From positions 1-38,011 of the forward strand of contig CANCPF010000019.1 in the NCBI GenBank assembly GCA_947379975.1: a DNA stretch of 38,011 bases, given 5' to 3'. This document shows, piece by piece, positions 24,652 to 32,971 of the stretch. Under the pieces are notes generated by a model, which was not told the DNA's origin, did not search any database, and worked only from the letters and a program-made list of their open reading frames with translations. How positions within the stretch are numbered: the stretch's first letter is position 1; each line of letters opens with the position of its first letter. This DNA is from Methylophilaceae bacterium. Its GTDB lineage: Bacteria; Pseudomonadota; Gammaproteobacteria; Burkholderiales; Methylophilaceae. Made by a program: the position numbers and the translations under genes.

Positions 24652-25653
24652 TTACTTAGCAGTGATAGAAGCATCAATGGCTTTGCTTAAATCCATTGGT
24701 TTTTTGTAAACACCGTATTTCACGTTAAAGTCATCAGCAATTTTGCTAGAGCCATATAAAGATTTAAATCCTTTAGCTTTAACAAACACCTTTTTACCCT
24801 CTTCAAGTGTCAGCAACTTGGTGCCTTTTAATAACGGTAAATACGCTTCTGGCTTAACACCTACTCGTGCAGCCATGATTTTCACTGCATCCGCCTGCGT
24901 TTTCGGATCATTGATATAAGTGACGACTTTATCCCATACTTTAGTCATCTTGATCCAATCGGCTTTACGGCTAGATAAACTGACAGGACTTACCGTAAGA
25001 ACGTCATAAATTAGACCAGGCTCATCTGCAGAAGTGTAAATTGGCTTTGCACCAGGTACTCGGCTCATCGCCTCACCAGAATTAGGTTGCCAAGCAGCAA
25101 TCGCAGACAAATCGCCAGAAGCTAAAGCCTGAGGTGTTTCATTGGTTTTGGTATTGACGATAGTGACGTCAGATTCTTTCATGCCAGCTTTTTCTAAGCC
25201 ATTCAGCAGCAATAGATGCTCAACAAAGCCAGTTTCCAGACCGATTTTTTTACCTTTTAAGTCTTTTAAGCTTTTAATGCCTGGCTTGGCCACGATCATG
25301 TCATTACCGTTTGAGTAATCCGTGATCAGTATCATCACATTCTTAGCGCCACCAGAACCTGTAACTAAGGCATCACCATTAGTGACTAATACGCTGTCAA
25401 TCTTACCTGCGGCAAAAGCGTCCATAGAGGCGACATAGTCAAACCACTCAAATTGGACATCAACGCCAGCCTCTTTAAACCAGCCTTTTTCAATGGCGAC
25501 TTGCCATGCAACCCAGCCTGGCCAATCGCTATAACCCACTTTTAGTGGAGTAGCTGCGTTAGATAATCCGCTAAATAGTAAAGATGCAGTGAGTGCAGTG
25601 GCAGAGAATATTGTACGTACTGAAATACGTTTGAAAAAACTTGAACTGTTCAT
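24652..25653 (-). CDS. Periplasmic substrate-binding protein, probable guanidine importer
   Basis: A 333-residue NMT1/THI5-SsuA-like solute-binding protein with a Sec signal peptide (residues 1 to about 33, cleavage near SNA). Its mature start is 'ATPLKVGYSDWPGWVAWQVA', the hallmark of binding proteins in urea carboxylase operons. Other blocks are 'AGKIDSVLVTNGDALVTGSG' and 'LKGKKIGLETGFVEHLLLLN'. I use the ATG at 25653, which has AAGGAG seven bases upstream; a longer reading frame to 25692 runs into the riboswitch. It is the first gene of the operon and directly follows the guanidine-I riboswitch. Ligand is therefore probably guanidine, not shown. Confidence 0.93.
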   Translation of the reverse strand: MNSSSFFKRISVRTIFSATALTASLLFSGLSNAATPLKVGYSDWPGWVAWQVAIEKGWFKEAGVDVQFEWFDYVASMDAFAAGKIDSVLVTNGDALVTGSGGAKNVMILITDYSNGNDMIVAKPGIKSLKDLKGKKIGLETGFVEHLLLLNGLEKAGMKESDVTIVNTKTNETPQALASGDLSAIAAWQPNSGEAMSRVPGAKPIYTSADEPGLIYDVLTVSPVSLSSRKADWIKMTKVWDKVVTYINDPKTQADAVKIMAARVGVKPEAYLPLLKGTKLLTLEEGKKVFVKAKGFKSLYGSSKIADDFNVKYGVYKKPMDLSKAIDASITAK

Positions 25654-25699
25654 GAGTAGCTCCTTGGTTGGCAAAAGTCGAGAAGGCGGCATTTAATAA

Positions 25700-25808
25700 C
25701 GCTTCCTCCCGGGCTTTTATCCCTCCGTGTAGCCAATCAACTGATGGCCGATAACTCTTGGACCAGCCACTTTTAAATTTAATAAAAGTCGGAACCCTAG
25801 TTATCTTT
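25700..25808 (-). promoter_or_regulatory. Guanidine-I riboswitch (ykkC class)
   Basis: Read on the minus strand, the class's invariant blocks appear in order. CTAGGGTTCC is at 25800-25791, GGTCCAAGAG at 25764-25755, ACGGAGGGAT at 25728-25719, and AAAAGCCCGGGAGG at 25718-25705. GATAACT (25805-25799) pairs with AGTTATC (25756-25750) to close the first stem. A further stem-loop (25700-25708 with 25680-25688) follows, then the AAGGAG of the binding-protein gene. There is no clear poly-U terminator, so control may act on translation or through an unrecognised terminator. The class turns genes on when guanidine binds, and fits exactly the guanidine-use genes downstream. Confidence 0.94.
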
Positions 25809-25862
25809 TTCATACTTAGCGGCTAGCTTTACAACTGCACCGCTTTCTCGTAATTATACAAA

Positions 25863-25879
25863 AGCAAAAACTACGCCAA
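25863..25879 (-). promoter_or_regulatory. Sigma-54 type -24/-12 promoter of the guanidine operon
   Basis: On the minus strand the bases read TTGGCGTAGTTTTTGCT. This keeps TTGGC and TTGCT, with GG and GC exactly ten bases apart, as required for sigma-54. The predicted transcript starts near 25852, about 45 bases before the riboswitch. A TATAAT at 25858-25853 overlaps the start but has only a poor -35 (TTGGCG, 15-base spacing), so sigma-70 use is less likely though possible. Confidence 0.62.
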
Positions 25880-25959
25880 CTAATTTTAATTTAAAAAAAT
25901 CTTAAATATCAATAAATTAACAATACAGAATAGTCGAGTTTTATTAACAATGATATTTA

Positions 25960-25976
25960 TGCACCAAGTAAGCGCA
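25960..25976 (-). promoter_or_regulatory. Probable NtrC-binding site, proximal
   Basis: TGCACCAAGTAAGCGCA (plus strand) agrees with the NtrC consensus TGCACCAAAATGGTGCA at 12 of 17 places and has dyad half sites TGCAC/GCGCA. Its centre is about 116 bases upstream of the predicted sigma-54 start, the usual enhancer range. Confidence 0.5.
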
Positions 25977-25990
25977 TTTTAATTAACTGC

Positions 25991-26007
25991 TGCACCATAA
26001 TAAATGC
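25991..26007 (-). promoter_or_regulatory. Possible NtrC-binding site, distal
   Basis: TGCACCATAATAAATGC (plus strand) has a full left half site, but its right half is shifted (10 of 17 matches). It is 31 bases, near three helix turns, from the proximal site, like paired NtrC enhancers at glnA. Confidence 0.35.
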
Positions 26008-26066
26008 GAAATAAATACAGAACAAATATAGTCTAAATTTTCAGAAAATTATGGTTTAGGCTAGCT

Positions 26067-28367
26067 TTAATTTTTCTCGCTCGCGGGCTTCCAGCGCTTC
26101 AATAACAGTGCATTTGAAATTACGCTAAAGCTACTTAAAGCCATTGCCGCACCCGCAATCACCGGGCTTAGCAAACCCATTGCCGCTAACGGAATACCGA
26201 CTATGTTATATACAAACGCCCAAAATAAGTTCTGCCTGATTTTGGCATAAGTACGTCTTGAAATATCAATTGCATCGGCTACCAAGCTAGGATCGCCTCG
26301 CATCAGTGTGATGCCTGCGGCCTGCATGGCAACATCGGTTCCACTAGACATCGCAATACCAATATCAGCTGCGGCTAGCGCAGGCGCATCATTAATACCG
26401 TCACCAACCATTGCGACTAAACCGCCGATAGTTTTTAACTGCACTAAAATGTTGGCTTTATCTTCAGGTAAGACTTGAGCATAGATTTGAGTAATGCCTA
26501 ACTGTTTGGCAACATGCGAGGCACTGCCTTGGTTATCACCTGAAATGAGCACCGTATTAATACCTTGCGCTTGCAGTCGCTTAATGGCGCTTAAAGCGCT
26601 TGGTTTTATGCTGTCACCAAAACCCAGCAAACCAATTAGCTCTGGCTTGCTTGCGTTCATGGCGAATGATCTGCAAAGCCATGAAACACTACGCCCTTCT
26701 GACTCTAATATTGTAGCGCTAGCTTGTAGCGCTGAAAAATCAACGCCCAGCTCTTGCATTAAACGACTATTACCTAGATGCAATATTTGGCCATTCACGA
26801 CTCCGGTGACACCCCTGCCCGGCAACGCCTGCATATTTTGCACTGACTGTAATGGTATTGAATTGGTCTGCGCTTCCTTAACCACGGCTTTTGCCAGTGG
26901 ATGTTCGCTACCAGACTGCAAACTAGCGGCGAGCATTAATAATTCATCATGGCTTCCATCTGCCATCACTGCGGCTGATTCAAGCGCCACCAATTGAGGC
27001 TGCCCTTCTGTCAGTGTGCCAGTTTTATCAAAAGCCACGGTTTTAATGGCATGCGCTAGTTCGAGTGCTTCCGCATCTTTGATCAAGACGCCATGTTGCG
27101 CGGCAACACCGGTGCCAACCATAATCGCAGTTGGCGTAGCGAGGCCTAGCGCGCAAGGACAAGCAATAACAAGCACGGCAACCGCATTTAAAATAGCGAC
27201 TTGCCAATCACCCTGCAACAAACCCCAAGCGAGTAATGTGACGAAAGCAATCACGATCACTACCGGTACAAAAATGGCGCTCACCTTATCCACTAGTCGT
27301 TGAATAGGCGCTTTTTTAGCCTGTGCCGACTCAACTAAACGCACGATACGTGCTAATACAGATTCCGCGCCAATCGCAGTAGTGTTTACATACAATAAAC
27401 CCTCACCATTTATCGCACCACCGGTGACCATATCCCCCATTTTTTTGAATATGGGTAAATTTTCACCTGTGATTAATGATTCATCTACTTGGCTATCGCC
27501 TTGCTGAACTCGACCATCAACCGGAATAATTTCTCCAGGCCGCACAAGGACGATATCGTTTAACAGCACCGCTGAAATTGCCAGCTCAATTTCTTTACCA
27601 TTGCGTAGCACACAAGCACGTTGTGGTCGTAATGCATTTAACGCCCGAATCGCATCAGTAGTTTGTTTTTTTGCTAGACTTTCTAGCCATTTACCGAGCA
27701 AAATCAGGGTAATAACGATAGTAGAAGATTCAAAATATAAATGCTGCATGCCTGCATGAGGCTGATTTAATGGATTCAACGGTATAAATAAAAGAGTAAC
27801 GCTCAAACCATAGGCGGCAGATGTGCCGAGTGCGACCAGTAAGTCCATATTGCCGGCACCAGCCTTAAGCGCGCTCCAACCAGCTTTATAAAAACGCCAG
27901 CCTAACCAAAATTGTACAGGCGTAGCCAAAGCTAATTGCAGCCATCCAGATAGCTGTCCTTGCCAGCCCAAAAAATTGGCCAGCATCGCCAGTACCAAAG
28001 GCAGTGACAATAGCGCAGAAAGCGCAACCGGCCACCAACTATAGACTGTAGAGAACGATGGTTTAGCTAGTGAAATATCTGTAGCAATATCCGTTTCAGC
28101 AATGTTTTTTTTTACTTCTTCAGCCTGATAGCCGGCTGCAATTACTGCATCTATTAATTGAGCAACTGTGGCAGTATTAGTTACGCTCTCAATATGTGCC
28201 GTTTCTAATGCCAAGTTAACCTCAGCAGACAATACGCCATGCACTTTAGCAAGCGCTTTTTCTACCCGATTAGAACAAGAAGCACACGACATGCCCTTAA
28301 TCGAAAGGGTCAATTCGCTACTTGGCTTATTGTCTAATGGTGTATTTTTTATTTCGGTATAGGTCAA
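26067..28367 (-). CDS. copA: Copper-exporting P1B-type ATPase CopA
   Basis: A 766-residue heavy-metal P-type ATPase that pumps Cu(I) from the cytoplasm. One N-terminal metal-binding domain has GMSCASC (Cys28, Cys31). The membrane metal site is Cys403-Pro-Cys405 in 'VIACPCALGLATPTA', which marks the Cu/Ag group. Asp447 in DKTGTLTEG is phosphorylated, TGE (300-302) is the actuator motif, and MVGDGINDAPAL is the hinge motif. The start is TTG with GGAG nine bases upstream. It stands between radA and the guanidine operon on the same strand; no copper regulator or CopZ gene adjoins it. Only one metal-binding domain, against two in E. coli CopA, is normal in many bacteria. Confidence 0.95.
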   Translation of the reverse strand: MTYTEIKNTPLDNKPSSELTLSIKGMSCASCSNRVEKALAKVHGVLSAEVNLALETAHIESVTNTATVAQLIDAVIAAGYQAEEVKKNIAETDIATDISLAKPSFSTVYSWWPVALSALLSLPLVLAMLANFLGWQGQLSGWLQLALATPVQFWLGWRFYKAGWSALKAGAGNMDLLVALGTSAAYGLSVTLLFIPLNPLNQPHAGMQHLYFESSTIVITLILLGKWLESLAKKQTTDAIRALNALRPQRACVLRNGKEIELAISAVLLNDIVLVRPGEIIPVDGRVQQGDSQVDESLITGENLPIFKKMGDMVTGGAINGEGLLYVNTTAIGAESVLARIVRLVESAQAKKAPIQRLVDKVSAIFVPVVIVIAFVTLLAWGLLQGDWQVAILNAVAVLVIACPCALGLATPTAIMVGTGVAAQHGVLIKDAEALELAHAIKTVAFDKTGTLTEGQPQLVALESAAVMADGSHDELLMLAASLQSGSEHPLAKAVVKEAQTNSIPLQSVQNMQALPGRGVTGVVNGQILHLGNSRLMQELGVDFSALQASATILESEGRSVSWLCRSFAMNASKPELIGLLGFGDSIKPSALSAIKRLQAQGINTVLISGDNQGSASHVAKQLGITQIYAQVLPEDKANILVQLKTIGGLVAMVGDGINDAPALAAADIGIAMSSGTDVAMQAAGITLMRGDPSLVADAIDISRRTYAKIRQNLFWAFVYNIVGIPLAAMGLLSPVIAGAAMALSSFSVISNALLLKRWKPASEKN

Positions 28368-28400
28368 AGCAGTGCTCCTATTAAATGTAATTTAATTAAG

Positions 28401-29786
28401 CTAGGAATTTCTAATATGATTTAAAGCCTGCTCTAACCTATCAACACCGATCACTTCTAAGCCTGCAATTTTTTGTTTAGGCATATTAGTTTTAGGCACA
28501 ATAGCTTTAGTAAAACCAAGTTTAGCCGCCTCTTTTAACCGTACAATTCCACCTTGCACCGGACGCACTTCACCCGCCAAACCAACTTCACCAAACACTA
28601 TAAGTTTATTGTCTAATGGATTGTTTTTTAAAGAAGAAGTGATAGAAAGCAATACAGCCAAATCCACTGCGGGCTCGGCGATTTTCACACCACCAACCGC
28701 GTTAATAAATACATCTTGATCAAAACAAGCAACGCCGGCGTGCCTATGTAAAACTGCCAGCAACATAGCTAAACGGTTTTGCTCTAAACCTACGCATAAT
28801 CTCTTTGGATTAGGCGCATGGCTTTCGTCTACCAATGCCTGAATCTCAATGAGTAGCGGTCGCGTGCCTTCCATCGTCACGGTGATGCAACTACCAGACA
28901 CTTCACTTTCGTGGTGCGATAAAAACAAGGCTGATGGATTAGCAACTTCTCGCAGACCTTTTTCTGTCATGGCAAATACGCCCAACTCATTGACTGCGCC
29001 GAACCTGTTTTTAAAAGCACGAATCAGTCGGAAAGAAGAGTTTTGGTCGCCTTCAAAATAGAGCACGGTATCTACAATATGCTCTAGCACGCGCGGACCA
29101 GCTAGCGTGCCATCTTTAGTAACATGACCGACTAAAATTACAGTAATGCCTAATTGTTTAGCCATACGAGTAAGTTGCGCCGAACATTCACGCACTTGTG
29201 CCACCGAACCAGGGGCGGATTGCAATGCTTCAGAATAGACGGTCTGAATAGAATCGATCACCGCAATATTAGGTTTATGTGTTTGTAGCGTGGCTAATAT
29301 TTTTTCAAGGTTGATTTCCGCCAGCAACTCAACTTTGCTGGCATCTAAACCTAAACGCTTTGCGCGCATGGCAATTTGTTGTGGCGATTCTTCACCACTC
29401 ACATATATCGCCTGACAGCTTTTACCATTGATATTGCCGCCTAAATGGCACAACACTTGTAATAATAAGGTGGATTTTCCAATGCCAGGATCACCACCAA
29501 TGAGCACCACGCCACCTTCTACCAAACCGCCACCCAACACGCGATCAAATTCAGCAATGCCCGTCGGTTGGCGTTCAATATCGGCCGCTTGTATGCTACT
29601 TAATTTTTGCAGTACGCTGCTTTGCGCTAAACCTTCAAACTTATTAGCATAACGATTAGTGCTAGCCGTTTCGGCGACACTTTCAACCAGCGTGTTCCAA
29701 GCCATGCAACTGGGACATTGACCTTGCCATTTAGGCTCGCTGGCGCCGCATTCGGTACAACTGTAAATACTTTTAGCTTTTGCCAT
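28401..29786 (-). CDS. radA: DNA repair and recombination protein RadA/Sms
   Basis: RadA is a DnaB-like ATP-driven branch-migration helicase used in recombination. The 461 residues begin with a four-Cys zinc finger (Cys10, 13, 24, 27). A RecA-like core follows with Walker A GGDPGIGKST (Lys104) and the RadA-specific KNRFG motif (259-263). It ends in a Lon-protease-like domain ('VGGVKIAEPAVDLAVLLSIT'). The start has no strong ribosome binding site. It lies 46 bases after dnaB, the neighbour expected in betaproteobacteria, and a joint transcript is likely. Confidence 0.96.
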   Translation of the reverse strand: MAKAKSIYSCTECGASEPKWQGQCPSCMAWNTLVESVAETASTNRYANKFEGLAQSSVLQKLSSIQAADIERQPTGIAEFDRVLGGGLVEGGVVLIGGDPGIGKSTLLLQVLCHLGGNINGKSCQAIYVSGEESPQQIAMRAKRLGLDASKVELLAEINLEKILATLQTHKPNIAVIDSIQTVYSEALQSAPGSVAQVRECSAQLTRMAKQLGITVILVGHVTKDGTLAGPRVLEHIVDTVLYFEGDQNSSFRLIRAFKNRFGAVNELGVFAMTEKGLREVANPSALFLSHHESEVSGSCITVTMEGTRPLLIEIQALVDESHAPNPKRLCVGLEQNRLAMLLAVLHRHAGVACFDQDVFINAVGGVKIAEPAVDLAVLLSITSSLKNNPLDNKLIVFGEVGLAGEVRPVQGGIVRLKEAAKLGFTKAIVPKTNMPKQKIAGLEVIGVDRLEQALNHIRNS

Positions 29787-29832
29787 TAATTATGCAGACA
29801 CATTTTTAAATGATTAAAATTTAATCAAAAAC

Positions 29833-31215
29833 TTAATAACTATCAGCCATATGACCGCTACCGGCATAGTTTTCAAATCGCGTGTGTTGTCCCATAAAGG
29901 TTAGTCTGACTCGGCCGATAGGTCCATTACGTTGTTTGGCAATAATAATTTCAGCAGTGCCTTTGTCTGGGCTATCTGGGTTATATACTTCATCGCGATA
30001 GATAAAAAGAATTACATCGGCATCTTGCTCAATCGCGCCAGATTCACGTAAATCACTCATGACCGGCCGTTTATCAGGGCGCTGTTCTACGCTTCGATTT
30101 AACTGTGAAAGTGCTACCACTGGGCAATCCAGCTCTTTGGCCAAGGCTTTAAGTGAACGAGAAATCTCAGAAATCTCAGTCGCACGATTTTCACCTTGGC
30201 GGCCTGCCGGTGCTGACATCAATTGCAGGTAGTCGATAACAATTAGACCTAATTTTCCACATTGACGATGTAAACGGCGCGCTCTGGCACGCACATCAAA
30301 CGAGCTTAAGCCTGCGCCTTCATCAATAAAAATAGGCGCTTCGTTAAGTTTTCCTAAAGCAGTAGTGAGCTTTTCCCAGTCTTCGTCTTCAAGTTTACCA
30401 GTTCGCATTCTGTGCTGGTCTAAGCGCCCTACTGAGCCTATCATCCGCATTGCTAGCTGTGTACCAGCCATCTCCATCGAGAATACCGCTACTGGCAAAC
30501 CAGTATCTAGCGCAACGTTTTCTGCCATATTCAGTGAAAATGCGGTTTTACCCATCGATGGTCGCCCTGCTACGATGATTAAATCACCGCCCTGCATGCC
30601 AGAAGTCATTGAGTCGAGGTCGGCGAATCCAGTAGGCACACCAGTCACATCAGAAGGATTATCTCTAGAAAATAACTGGTCGATACGATCAGCGACTTGC
30701 GGTAAAAGTATTTTAATATCGACAAAGCCTTGAGAACTGCGTTTTCCACCTTCAGCAATCTGGAAAATCTTGGCTTCAGCTTCATCTAATAATTGCTGTG
30801 CATCTCGACCATTCGGCGCATAAGCACTTTCTGCAATGCCTGAACCGACTACTACTAATTGCCGCATTACCGCGCGTTCGTGAACGATTTCGGCGTAACG
30901 CCTAATATTTGCCGCAGTGGGCGTACTTTGTGCCAACGCGCCTAAATACGCAATGCCGCCAATACTCGAAAGTTCAGCGGTATTTTCTAGCGATTCAGCC
31001 ACGGTTACAATATCAGCCGGCTTGTTATGCTCAATCAACTTAGCAATATGTTGAAAAATTAACTTATGATCGTGTCGATAAAAATCTTTAGCCGTTAAAA
31101 TATCAGCGACTTTATCGAGCGCTTCATTCTCAAGCAGCAAGCCGCCTATGACTGATTGCTCGGCTTCTACCGAATGTGGAGGGATTTTTAGTGCATCTAA
31201 TTGTTGGTCTGCCAT
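29833..31215 (-). CDS. dnaB: Replicative DNA helicase DnaB
   Basis: DnaB is the hexameric helicase that opens the replication fork. From the ATG at 31215 it has 460 residues: an N-terminal domain ('IPPHSVEAEQSVIGGLLLEN') and a RecA-like C-terminal domain with Walker A GRPSMGKTAF, 'VIDYLQLMSAPAGRQGENR', LSQLNRSVEQRPDKRPVMSD and 'SGAIEQDADVILFIYRDE'. Upstream in-frame starts at 31239 and 31263 exist without a better ribosome binding site, and MADQQLDALKIPPHS looks most like known N-termini. It follows the ribosomal operon after a strong terminator, so it must have its own promoter. No intein is present. Confidence 0.95.
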   Translation of the reverse strand: MADQQLDALKIPPHSVEAEQSVIGGLLLENEALDKVADILTAKDFYRHDHKLIFQHIAKLIEHNKPADIVTVAESLENTAELSSIGGIAYLGALAQSTPTAANIRRYAEIVHERAVMRQLVVVGSGIAESAYAPNGRDAQQLLDEAEAKIFQIAEGGKRSSQGFVDIKILLPQVADRIDQLFSRDNPSDVTGVPTGFADLDSMTSGMQGGDLIIVAGRPSMGKTAFSLNMAENVALDTGLPVAVFSMEMAGTQLAMRMIGSVGRLDQHRMRTGKLEDEDWEKLTTALGKLNEAPIFIDEGAGLSSFDVRARARRLHRQCGKLGLIVIDYLQLMSAPAGRQGENRATEISEISRSLKALAKELDCPVVALSQLNRSVEQRPDKRPVMSDLRESGAIEQDADVILFIYRDEVYNPDSPDKGTAEIIIAKQRNGPIGRVRLTFMGQHTRFENYAGSGHMADSY

Positions 31216-31261
31216 GGTGTAATTATACTTAATATCCATGCCAACCAAATGCCCATTTACC

Positions 31262-31297
31262 AAATAAAAAAGGCTACCGAAGTAGCCTTTTTTATTT
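31262..31297 (-). terminator. Rho-independent terminator of the rpsF-priB-rpsR-rplI operon
   Basis: A perfect 16-bp stem (AAATAAAAAAGGCTAC with its complement). On the minus strand it is closed by the very stable C(TTCG)G loop and followed by a T tract. It lies 36 bases after the rplI stop and before dnaB, so it separates the ribosomal operon from dnaB. Confidence 0.95.
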
Positions 31298-31333
31298 ACT
31301 GCAGATGCTTGATTAAATCAAACAAATAACTGC

Positions 31334-31783
31334 TTATGCTTCACCAACTACTGTCACTGTAATATCTACAACAACGTCATGATGCAATGCAACAGTAACT
31401 GTATGGTCACCAGTTGTTTTCAACGGGCCAGTAGGCATACGTACAAGGGCTTTAGTTACTTCAAAACCTTGAGCGATTAATGCATCGGCAACATCACCGT
31501 TAGTCACTGAACCGAATAAACGGCCATCAACACCAGCTTTTTGAGCGATAGTTACAACGAATGAAGCTAATTTTTCACCGCGTGCTTGAGCAGCAGCTAA
31601 AATTGCAACTTGTTGTTTTTCTAATTCAACACGGCGAGCAGCGATTTCAGCTTTATTTGCTTCAGTAGCGCGTTTAGCTTTGCCTTGTGGAATTAAGAAG
31701 TTACGACCGTAACCATCTTTAACTTTAACAATGTCACCTAAACCGCCTAGGTTACCCACTTTTTCTAATAAAATAATTTGCAT
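31334..31783 (-). CDS. rplI: 50S ribosomal protein L9
   Basis: L9 (149 residues; 149 in E. coli) binds 23S rRNA domain V and helps keep the reading frame. The N-terminal domain is a clear match: MQIILLEKVGNLGGLGDIVK then 'VKDGYGRNFLIPQGKAKRAT'. A long connecting helix and the C-terminal domain 'GRLFGSVTNGDVADALIAQG' follow. GGAGG precedes the ATG. It is the last gene of the rpsF operon, 12 bases after rpsR. Confidence 0.98.
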   Translation of the reverse strand: MQIILLEKVGNLGGLGDIVKVKDGYGRNFLIPQGKAKRATEANKAEIAARRVELEKQQVAILAAAQARGEKLASFVVTIAQKAGVDGRLFGSVTNGDVADALIAQGFEVTKALVRMPTGPLKTTGDHTVTVALHHDVVVDITVTVVGEA

Positions 31784-31795
31784 GGTAGCCTCCGA

Positions 31796-32026
31796 TTATT
31801 GGTGTTTGTCAGTGAATGGAAGCAAAGCTAAGAAACGTGCGCGTTTAACCGCAGACGTTAATTGGCGTTGATAACGTGCCTTTGTGCCCGTCATACGCGC
31901 TGGAATGATCTTTGCATTTTCTGAGATGAAATCTTTTAATAGATCAACATCTTTGTAATCAACTTCTTTGATGCCTTCTGCTGAAAAACGGCAGTAGCGG
32001 CGGCGTTTATACATTTCTCTTGCCAT
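31796..32026 (-). CDS. rpsR: 30S ribosomal protein S18
   Basis: S18 has 76 residues and pairs with S6 on the platform of the small subunit. It is recognised from 'KRRRYCRFSAEGIKEVDYKD' and 'IPARMTGTKARYQRQLTSAV'. TTAGGAG precedes the ATG. It lies between priB and rplI in the standard order; the co-located S6 gene allows balanced production of the S6-S18 pair. Confidence 0.98.
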   Translation of the reverse strand: MAREMYKRRRYCRFSAEGIKEVDYKDVDLLKDFISENAKIIPARMTGTKARYQRQLTSAVKRARFLALLPFTDKHQ

Positions 32027-32051
32027 CTGGAACTCCTAAACTCTTAATTAT

Positions 32052-32336
32052 TTATATAAACTCAATATGATTAATGTGCATTACCAATTGCGTGCTTTTA
32101 AGGCTGCGCTTGGCTAAAAAACCAGTCGCTTGAATATGTGTGCCCAACTTAATGGCCTTTAATGCTAAATCACCTAGGGCAACTGCATTCACTTCACATT
32201 CAACCTTGCGCTTCATACCCGCTTCAAATTGCTCTGAAACATGACGCAAACTAACACTTAATAATGGTATGCCTGCTGGTGTATAACGAAGTGGCTCAAT
32301 TTGCACAACTTCCGCTTTCAACACCAGATTATTCAA
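32052..32336 (-). CDS. priB: Primosomal replication protein N, PriB
   Basis: PriB is a dimeric OB-fold single-strand DNA-binding protein that helps PriA restart stalled forks. The 94 residues show the family start MNNLVLKAEVVQIEPLRYTP, then 'AGIPLLSVSLRHVSEQFEAG' and C-terminal VMHINHIEFI. The start is TTG with a weak ribosome binding site, 19 bases after rpsF. That probably keeps the level below the ribosomal proteins on both sides. PriB in this place is typical of beta- and gammaproteobacteria. Confidence 0.93.
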   Translation of the reverse strand: MNNLVLKAEVVQIEPLRYTPAGIPLLSVSLRHVSEQFEAGMKRKVECEVNAVALGDLALKAIKLGTHIQATGFLAKRSLKSTQLVMHINHIEFI

Positions 32337-32355
32337 TTGGTTTTACTGGTAAAAC

Positions 32356-32751
32356 TTAAGCTGCTGCAACCTCTGTAGTAACAGCTGGTGCTGCTACTGG
32401 CGCTGCGTCTCTGCTCAACACTGATCTAGATTTTTCTTCTTTCATCATTGGTGATGGTGCAGTTACTGCAGTTTTAGTTGACATCATTAAATGACGCAAA
32501 ACTGCATCATTAAATTTGAAGCCATACTCAAGCTCAGCCAATACTTCAAGGTTGCACTCAATGTTCATTAACACGTAATGTGCTTTGTGGATTTTTTGGA
32601 TTGGGTAAGCAAGTTGACGGCGACCCCAGTCTTCTAAACGATGCACTGCACCGCCGCTTTCAGCGATAAGTGTGCGATAGCGCTCAATCATTGCTGGCAC
32701 TTGTTCACTTTGGTCCGGATGGACGATAAACACTAGTTCATAATGTCTCAT
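32356..32751 (-). CDS. rpsF: 30S ribosomal protein S6
   Basis: S6 (131 residues) is identified by its start MRHYELVFIVHPDQSEQVPA, 'GGAVHRLEDWGRRQLAYPIQ' and 'HYVLMNIECNLEVLAELEYG'. The C-terminal 35 residues form a charged then Ala/Val-rich tail, common and variable in this protein. AAGGAG lies seven bases before the ATG. It is the first gene of the operon, with a promoter about 140 bases upstream and a long structured leader. Confidence 0.98.
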   Translation of the reverse strand: MRHYELVFIVHPDQSEQVPAMIERYRTLIAESGGAVHRLEDWGRRQLAYPIQKIHKAHYVLMNIECNLEVLAELEYGFKFNDAVLRHLMMSTKTAVTAPSPMMKEEKSRSVLSRDAAPVAAPAVTTEVAAA

Positions 32752-32834
32752 TAGTACTCCTTTTGGATTAAAGCCACCTACAATATATTTAACAAATTTT
32801 AAAATATATGCCTGTATTTATGAAATAACAGACT

Positions 32835-32876
32835 GTAGTGTGACAAGGTTAAATGTTACTTGCTCGATAACACTAC
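32835..32876 (-). promoter_or_regulatory. Stem-loop in the rpsF leader (possible S6:S18 control element)
   Basis: On the minus strand GTAGTG pairs with CACTAC, with an inner CAAG/CTTG helix. It lies between the promoter and rpsF. Many bacterial rpsF leaders bind the S6-S18 complex for feedback control. I cannot confirm the class's conserved internal loop, so this is only a candidate. Confidence 0.3.
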
Positions 32877-32890
32877 CAAGCAAGCGCGCG

Positions 32891-32919
32891 ATTATAGACA
32901 TAAGTGCTTAATTAATCAA
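32891..32919 (-). promoter_or_regulatory. Sigma-70 promoter of the rpsF operon
   Basis: On the minus strand TTGATT (32919-32914) and a perfect TATAAT (32896-32891) are 17 bases apart. The GC-rich CGCGCGC right after the -10 resembles the discriminator of stringently controlled ribosomal promoters. The start point would be near 32884, giving a leader of about 130 bases. Confidence 0.75.
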
Positions 32920-32971
32920 TTAATATTCGTTGAATCAGGCATTCTTATGTGCTAATCACTCATTTAACCGC

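Noticed and set aside
25571..25813. An 80-codon minus-strand reading frame across the riboswitch and the start of the binding-protein gene
   Set aside because: It overlaps the riboswitch core and the signal-peptide region of a real gene in another frame; no family resemblance.
25853..25858. Perfect TATAAT as a sigma-70 promoter for the guanidine operon
   Set aside because: No good -35 at proper spacing, while a sigma-54 match with exact geometry overlaps the same place. Kept only as an alternative.
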